Shown: positions 59,989-64,000 of the stretch, piece after piece
Numbering within the stretch: position 1 is the first letter of the stretch
Layout: each line of letters begins with the position of its first letter
Origin: Chloroflexota bacterium
Lineage (GTDB): Bacteria > Chloroflexota > Anaerolineae > UBA4142
Direction: 5' to 3'
NCBI GenBank assembly: GCA_016219275.1
Contig: JACRBM010000016.1
Span: 1 to 64,000, forward strand
Length of the DNA stretch: 64,000 bases
Position numbers and translations under genes: made by a program
Notes under the pieces: generated by a model
Seen by the model: only the letters and a program-made list of their open reading frames with translations
Told to the model about the DNA's origin: nothing
Database searches by the model: none

Positions 59989-60441
59989 ATGAACGTCTAT
60001 CGCGGTTGCGCGTTTCCCGAAGATTTGTTTTACAACGTCGAGCACGATGTATGGGTGCGTTTTGATGACGCTGGCACGGCGACGTGCGGCATGACCGACC
60101 CCGCGCAGACGCGGTGCGGCAAATTGATTCACATCCAATTTCGCGCGACTGGGAAAACGTTCGCGCGCGGCAAGGCGTTGGCGACGATTGAAAGCGGCAA
60201 GTGGGTCGGTCCGTTTCCCGCGCCGCTGTCGTGCGAACTGGTCGCGACGAATCAATCCGCGTTCGCGCGCGATGTGCTGATCGCGAATCGCGATCCGTAC
60301 GTCGCGGGCTGGCTCGTCAAAATTCGACCGACGAACCTGGAAGCCGAGCGCGCGTTTCTCGTTGATGCCGCCGCCGCGTTCGCCGCGTATCAAAAGAAGA
60401 TCGAAGAATTGAAGATCAATTGTATGCGGTGCATAGACTAA
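59989..60441 (+). CDS. lbpA2: Lipoate-binding protein LbpA, copy 2
   Basis: A 150-residue second LbpA starting MNVYRGCAFPEDLFYNVEHD, with the same lysine motif (IESGKWVGP, Lys near residue 71). ATG 59989 has no good ribosome site: the hairpin spacer runs to 18 bases upstream, so a longer start is possible. Sequence differs greatly from copy 1 outside the motif and has more cysteines (TATCGMTDPAQTRCGK, INCMRCID). Two LbpA genes next to each other occur in some sHdr clusters; they may serve different partners. Confidence 0.88.
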   Translation: MNVYRGCAFPEDLFYNVEHDVWVRFDDAGTATCGMTDPAQTRCGKLIHIQFRATGKTFARGKALATIESGKWVGPFPAPLSCELVATNQSAFARDVLIANRDPYVAGWLVKIRPTNLEAERAFLVDAAAAFAAYQKKIEELKINCMRCID

Positions 60442-60447
60442 CCAATT

Positions 60448-60488
60448 ACCAATTACCAATTACTAATAACCAGTAATTGGTAATTGGT
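60448..60488. repeat. Spacer hairpin 14: perfect 17-bp arms
   Basis: ACCAATTACCAATTACT (60448-60464) and AGTAATTGGTAATTGGT (60472-60488) are exact complements around AATAACC. The spacer ends 15 bases before the next start. Confidence 0.92.
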
Positions 60489-60503
60489 AAATATGAGGTT
60501 GCC

Positions 60504-61580
60504 ATGAACACGATCCGTCTGCTCGATCTGCAACTCGTTCCCCCCGTTCGTTCGCAAACGATTTACCACGCGATTGCGTACGCCCTCGATGCGGATTCGC
60601 CCGACACGATCATCCTCGTCGGACCGACCGAGCCGTACGTGTGCATCGGCTTTCATCAGGAACTGGAAAAAGAAGTGGATGTCGAGTATTGTCGCGCGCA
60701 CGGCTTGCCGATGTTTCGACGCGAAGTCGGCGGCGGCGCGGTGTACCTCGACCAGAACCAGGTCTTTACGCAATGGATTTTCCATCGCAACGTGTTGCCC
60801 GCCGACCTCGGCGAACGCTTTGCGTTGTACATCAAGCCGCTCGTCGAAACGTACAAGGCGCTTGGTATCACCGCGAACTATCGCCCGATCAACGATATTC
60901 ACGTGCAAGGCAAAAAGATTGGCGGCACCGGCGCGGCGCAGATGGGCGACGCCGAAGTCGTCGTCGGCTCGCTGATGTTCGATTTCAATTTCGAGTTGAT
61001 GGCGCAAGTATTGAAGGTATCATCCGAGAAAATGCGCGACAAGATTTTTCAATCGCTCAACGAATACATGACGACGATGACGCGCCAACTCGGTCACATG
61101 CCCGACCGCGGCGCGGTCGTCAAAATTTATCTCGCGCAAATCGAAGCCGCGCTCGGACGCAAAATCGTGCCAGGCGAACCGACCGCGCGCGAACTCGCGA
61201 TTGCCGACGAACTCGATCGAAAATTTGCGACCGATGAGTGGCTATATCAAAAAGGCGGCTTGCGCCAAGTCGGCGTCAAGATTCACGAGGATGTGCGCGT
61301 GATCGAAGCCGCGCACAAAGCGCCGGGTGGTCTCATCCGCGTGACCGCGCGTGTGCGCGAGGGTCGCATTGACGACCTCACACTCTCCGGCGATTTCACA
61401 ATGATGCCCAAGTTCGCACCGGGCGCGCTCGAACTGGCGCTGCGCGGCACGGCACTCGATCCGAACGCGATCAAGACGCGCACCGAAGAAGTCTATCGCA
61501 CGCTGGCGATCCAATCACCGGGCATGACCGTGGACGATCTGACCAACGCGGTGATGCTTCTCAATCAACCAGTCCAATGA
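60504..61580 (+). CDS. sHdr-type lipoate-protein ligase (sLpl)
   Basis: A 358-residue ligase starting MNTIRLLDLQLVPPVRSQTI. FRREVGGGAVYLD near residue 72 and VQGKKIGGTGAAQMG near 135 are the lipoate/ATP-binding motifs of LplA-type enzymes. The C-terminal accessory domain (about 250-350) is fused, as in sLpl(AB). It would attach lipoate or octanoate to the LbpA lysines. I use ATG 60504; an upstream in-frame ATG lies in the hairpin. The dedicated lipoyl synthases (LipS1/LipS2) described in other sHdr clusters are not in the window. Confidence 0.9.
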   Translation: MNTIRLLDLQLVPPVRSQTIYHAIAYALDADSPDTIILVGPTEPYVCIGFHQELEKEVDVEYCRAHGLPMFRREVGGGAVYLDQNQVFTQWIFHRNVLPADLGERFALYIKPLVETYKALGITANYRPINDIHVQGKKIGGTGAAQMGDAEVVVGSLMFDFNFELMAQVLKVSSEKMRDKIFQSLNEYMTTMTRQLGHMPDRGAVVKIYLAQIEAALGRKIVPGEPTARELAIADELDRKFATDEWLYQKGGLRQVGVKIHEDVRVIEAAHKAPGGLIRVTARVREGRIDDLTLSGDFTMMPKFAPGALELALRGTALDPNAIKTRTEEVYRTLAIQSPGMTVDDLTNAVMLLNQPVQ

Positions 61581-61602
61581 GCGAAATGGTGGCGGAGAGT
61601 AG

Positions 61603-63183
61603 ATGAAATACGCCAAGATCATTGACAATCGCAAGTGCATCGGTTGTCATGCGTGCAGTGTCGCGTGCAAGGAAGAGAACCAGGTGCCGCTCGGCGTGTT
61701 TCGCACCTGGGTCAAGTACATCGAAAAGGGCAAGTTCCCAAACACGCGCCGGTATTTCCAGGTCACGCGTTGCAATCAGTGCGAGAATCCGCCGTGCGTC
61801 CGCATCTGTCCGACCGGCGCGATGTATCAGCGAACCGATGGCATCGTCGAATTCAACGCCGAGCATTGTATTGCGTGCAAGGCGTGTTTGCAAGCGTGTC
61901 CGTACGATGCGATCTACGTTGACCCTGAGACGCACACCGCGGCGAAATGCCATTTCTGCGCGCATCGCCTCGAACGAAATTTGGAACCGGCGTGCGTGAT
62001 CGTTTGCCCCGAACGCGCGATCATCGTCGGCGACATGGACAATCCCAGGTCTGAAGTTTCGCGGCTCCTCGCGCGCGAGCAGGTTTCGGTACGCAAACCG
62101 GAGCAGGGTACGAATCCAAAATTATTTTACATTGACGGCGAAGCGGCATCGCTCAATCCGCTCGCGGCGGCGCGCCCGCCAACCTGGATGTGGGCGGATG
62201 TGGGCGCATCGGCGTATGGCGGAAACGGTTCGGAGAGCGGACCGATTCATCACGGCGGCGCGTACGCCGGCGCGTTAACGCAAACCGTTTACGATGTGCC
62301 ACACGAAATTCCCTGGGGCTGGAAAGTCTCGACGTACTTGTGGACCAAATCCATCGGCGCGGGCGCGTTCTTCGTGCCGGCGTTGTTCCTGGGATTTGGA
62401 ATGCCGCTACCCAATGCGTTCGCCGCGCTTGCCGCGTTCCTCTCGCTCGTGTTCATCGGCATCACGACCTTTTTCCTCGTCTGGGATTTGAAGCAACCGC
62501 GCCGCTTTCTGAAAATCGTGTTGCGTCCGCAGTTGCGTTCGTGGCTCGCGCGCGGCGCGTTCATCTTGATGGGATTTTCCGCACTAGGGGGGCTGTGGTT
62601 CCTCGCGAGCGCGGCGCAAGAACCGGTCGTGCGCGAAACAATTGCGCTGCCCCTGGATTGGCTCACGCAAACGCAAAACGCGTTGACGTTTCCCGCCGCG
62701 TTCCTCGCGATCTTTTCCGCGATCTATTCGGCGTTTCTCTTTTCGCAAGCCGAGGGTCGCGATCTGTGGCAGTCGCCGCCGCTCGCGCTCAATCTGTTCT
62801 TGCATGCCGGGGCGGCGGGCAGCGGCGCATTGTTGATCGCCGCGATGTTCGGCGTGTTGCCGGTGTCGGCAATGACTCTGCTTGTCTGGGCATTCGTCGT
62901 CAGTCTCGCCGCGCTCATCGCCACGCAAATCCTCGCCGACTTTGCGATTCCGCCGGCGACGACGAACGCGCGACACGGACATGATCTGATGATCCACGGA
63001 TATTACGGCGCGTTCTTTTGGGGCGGCATCGCGGCGGAGTCCATCGGATTGGCGCTGGCAATCATCGCGCTTGCCACGTCCGCGGCGCTCGCGAGCGCGA
63101 TCGGTGGAGTGTGCGCGCTCGCCGGATTGTATGCGGTTCTGCACGCGTGGGTGCAAGCCGGGCAGAGGGCGCCGAATTCGTAG
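61603..63183 (+). CDS. SoeB-SoeC fusion: 4Fe-4S protein joined to NrfD/DmsC-type membrane anchor
   Basis: A 526-residue fusion. The N-terminal ferredoxin half has four [4Fe-4S] motifs (CIGCHACSVACKEENQ near residue 13, CNQCENPPCVRICPTGA near 57, CIACKACLQACPYDA near 92, CHFCAHRLERNLEPAC near 117). The C-terminal half has about eight helices (235-520) of the DmsC/NrfD type. It would carry electrons from the Mo subunit to quinone. In described SoeABC and DmsABC/PsrABC systems these are two genes. GGAGAGTAG precedes the ATG. Confidence 0.9.
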   Translation: MKYAKIIDNRKCIGCHACSVACKEENQVPLGVFRTWVKYIEKGKFPNTRRYFQVTRCNQCENPPCVRICPTGAMYQRTDGIVEFNAEHCIACKACLQACPYDAIYVDPETHTAAKCHFCAHRLERNLEPACVIVCPERAIIVGDMDNPRSEVSRLLAREQVSVRKPEQGTNPKLFYIDGEAASLNPLAAARPPTWMWADVGASAYGGNGSESGPIHHGGAYAGALTQTVYDVPHEIPWGWKVSTYLWTKSIGAGAFFVPALFLGFGMPLPNAFAALAAFLSLVFIGITTFFLVWDLKQPRRFLKIVLRPQLRSWLARGAFILMGFSALGGLWFLASAAQEPVVRETIALPLDWLTQTQNALTFPAAFLAIFSAIYSAFLFSQAEGRDLWQSPPLALNLFLHAGAAGSGALLIAAMFGVLPVSAMTLLVWAFVVSLAALIATQILADFAIPPATTNARHGHDLMIHGYYGAFFWGGIAAESIGLALAIIALATSAALASAIGGVCALAGLYAVLHAWVQAGQRAPNS

Positions 63184-63194
63184 AAAGAAGAATG

Positions 63195-63268
63195 GAGGGT
63201 ACTGAGGGAAATAAGGGAAATAAAGGAATCACATTCCCTCAGTTCCTTCATTTCCCTCATTTCCCTCG
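63195..63268. repeat. Spacer hairpin 15 (GAGGGAAATAAGGGAAAT word)
   Basis: GAGGGAAATAAGGGAAATAA and the run TTCCCTCAGTTCCTTCATTT plus CCCTCATTTCCCTCG are complementary around ATCACA. It lies between the SoeBC and SoeA genes. Confidence 0.85.
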
Positions 63269-63285
63269 AATGGTTGAGGTAATCA

Positions 63286-64000
63286 ATGACTACAACGGGC
63301 GTTGCGCTTGATTTTGTGACAGCGAAACCAGAACTCGCCGCGTATCCGCCGGTCGAACAGTGGGACGATTGGATGGAGTACGAGTCCACCGATTGGCCCC
63401 GCCGCGTGGAAAAACATTACATGCTTGTGCCGACCGTCTGCTTTAACTGCGAATCCGGTTGCGGTTTGCTCGCGTACATTGATAAAGCGACGATGCAAGT
63501 CCGCAAGTTCGAAGGCAATCCCGAACATCCTGGGTCGCGCGGGCGCAATTGCGCGAAGGGTCCGGCGACATACAGCCAGGTCACTGATCCCGAACGGATT
63601 TTGTTTCCACTGAAACGCGCGGGCAAGCGCGGCGAAGGCAAATGGGAACGCGTGACCTGGGATCAAGTGCTCGACGACATTGGCGGACGCATTCGTAAAG
63701 CGTTAATCGAAGGACGGCGCAACGAGATCATGTATCACGTCGGTCGCCCCGGACACGACGGTTACATGGATCGCGTGTTGCAGGCGTGGGGCATTGACGG
63801 ACACAATTCGCACACGAACGTTTGCTCGTCGGCGGCGCGGCTCGGCTATTCATTGTGGCATGGCTTTGATCGTCCCTCGCCCGACCACGCGAACGCGCGA
63901 TTCATTCTTCTGATCTCGTCGCATCTCGAAACCGGGCACTATTTCAATCCGCACGCGCAGCGCATCATCGAAGCGAAAATGCGCGGTGCGAAAATCGCGG
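63286..64000 (+). CDS. Molybdopterin oxidoreductase, SoeA-like, 5' part (runs off the window)
   Basis: The first 238 residues start MTTTGVALDFVTAKPELAAY. There is no twin-arginine signal, so the enzyme should face the cytoplasm, as SoeA does and unlike PsrA/PhsA. The [4Fe-4S] motif VPTVCFNCESGCGLLAY is near residue 52 and NCAKG near 88. Later NEIMYHVGRPGHDGYMD, CSSAARLGYSLW and FILLISSHLETGH are DMSO-reductase family landmarks for bis-MGD binding. GAGG precedes ATG 63286; a start at 63268 is out of frame. It likely oxidises sulfite made by sHdr to sulfate, but substrate remains unproven. Confidence 0.85.
   Translation, partial: MTTTGVALDFVTAKPELAAYPPVEQWDDWMEYESTDWPRRVEKHYMLVPTVCFNCESGCGLLAYIDKATMQVRKFEGNPEHPGSRGRNCAKGPATYSQVTDPERILFPLKRAGKRGEGKWERVTWDQVLDDIGGRIRKALIEGRRNEIMYHVGRPGHDGYMDRVLQAWGIDGHNSHTNVCSSAARLGYSLWHGFDRPSPDHANARFILLISSHLETGHYFNPHAQRIIEAKMRGAKIA

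Noticed and set aside
48370-60503. CRISPR array or mobile REP family in the spacers
   Set aside because: No constant repeat with regular unique spacers; each gap has a different word, and arms are inverted.
1-64000. tRNA, rRNA or riboswitch genes
   Set aside because: I saw no cloverleaf end signature, rRNA core motif or known riboswitch consensus; short RNAs cannot be excluded by eye.

Overview
The window looks like a chromosomal segment of a Chloroflexota bacterium, probably an uncultured Anaerolineae-type lineage. This is inferred from large MalT-like and SARP-like regulators, secreted proteins with PqqD/Tat and C25 peptidase signatures, DUF4386 arrays, and spacers filled with word-like quasi-palindromes. 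No rRNA or tRNA gene was found, so the taxonomy stays an inference.

Layout. 1-5.1 kb is a more AT-rich block on the minus strand. It holds small membrane proteins (three DUF4386, two DUF6326-like), gene remnants, and a transposon end that truncates an alcohol dehydrogenase. 5.2-8.0 kb is a MalT-like LuxR regulator. 8.3-14.3 kb is a plus-strand operon: GntR regulator, M20 amidohydrolase, peptide-binding lipoprotein and two permeases. 14.4-19.7 kb holds IS remnants, NADP isocitrate dehydrogenase, a complete ISKra4-type element with a frameshifted transposase, and decayed genes. 19.8-29.3 kb is a minus-strand secretion region: LuxR, C25 cysteine peptidase, PqqD-Tat-Cys-tail protein, HPr-kinase-like protein, a giant Asp-box propeller protein, and a chagasin-like lipoprotein. 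29.3-32.6 kb is a sugar ABC transporter (binding protein and two permeases), divergent from a SARP/cyclase/AAA/TPR regulator (32.8-36.8 kb). A cold-shock protein follows.

37.8-64 kb is the main feature: an almost continuous plus-strand sulfur-oxidation locus. The first part has an ArsR-rhodanese regulator with its own palindromic operator, an MBL-rhodanese protein, an MFS transporter, an adenylate cyclase, DUF2173, three DsrE/F/H-like proteins and an SQR-like flavoprotein. A NarL-type two-component system and a strong terminator separate it from the second part. The second part has TusA, two DsrE-family proteins, sHdrC1, sHdrB1, sHdrA, the sHdr-associated hypothetical protein, a fused sHdrC2-B2, EtfB, EtfA, an EMO-like membrane FeS/heme protein, a small helix-turn-helix-like protein, two LbpA lipoate-binding proteins, a dedicated lipoate ligase, and a SoeABC-like sulfite-oxidising module (B-C fused; A runs off the right edge).

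Proposed working order (inference from the families): sulfide or thiosulfate sulfur enters through SQR and rhodanese/TusA/DsrE carriers and is oxidised to sulfite by sHdr with lipoylated LbpA. Electrons may pass through EtfAB to the membrane EMO and the quinone pool. Sulfite is oxidised on the cytoplasmic side by SoeABC. Placing EtfAB and EMO inside the sHdr operon suggests a physical answer to the open question of the sHdr electron acceptor.

Across the whole window at least fifteen spacers carry long imperfect hairpins made of a repeated short word that differs from spacer to spacer. One such element (perfect 25-bp arms) lies inside the MFS coding sequence.
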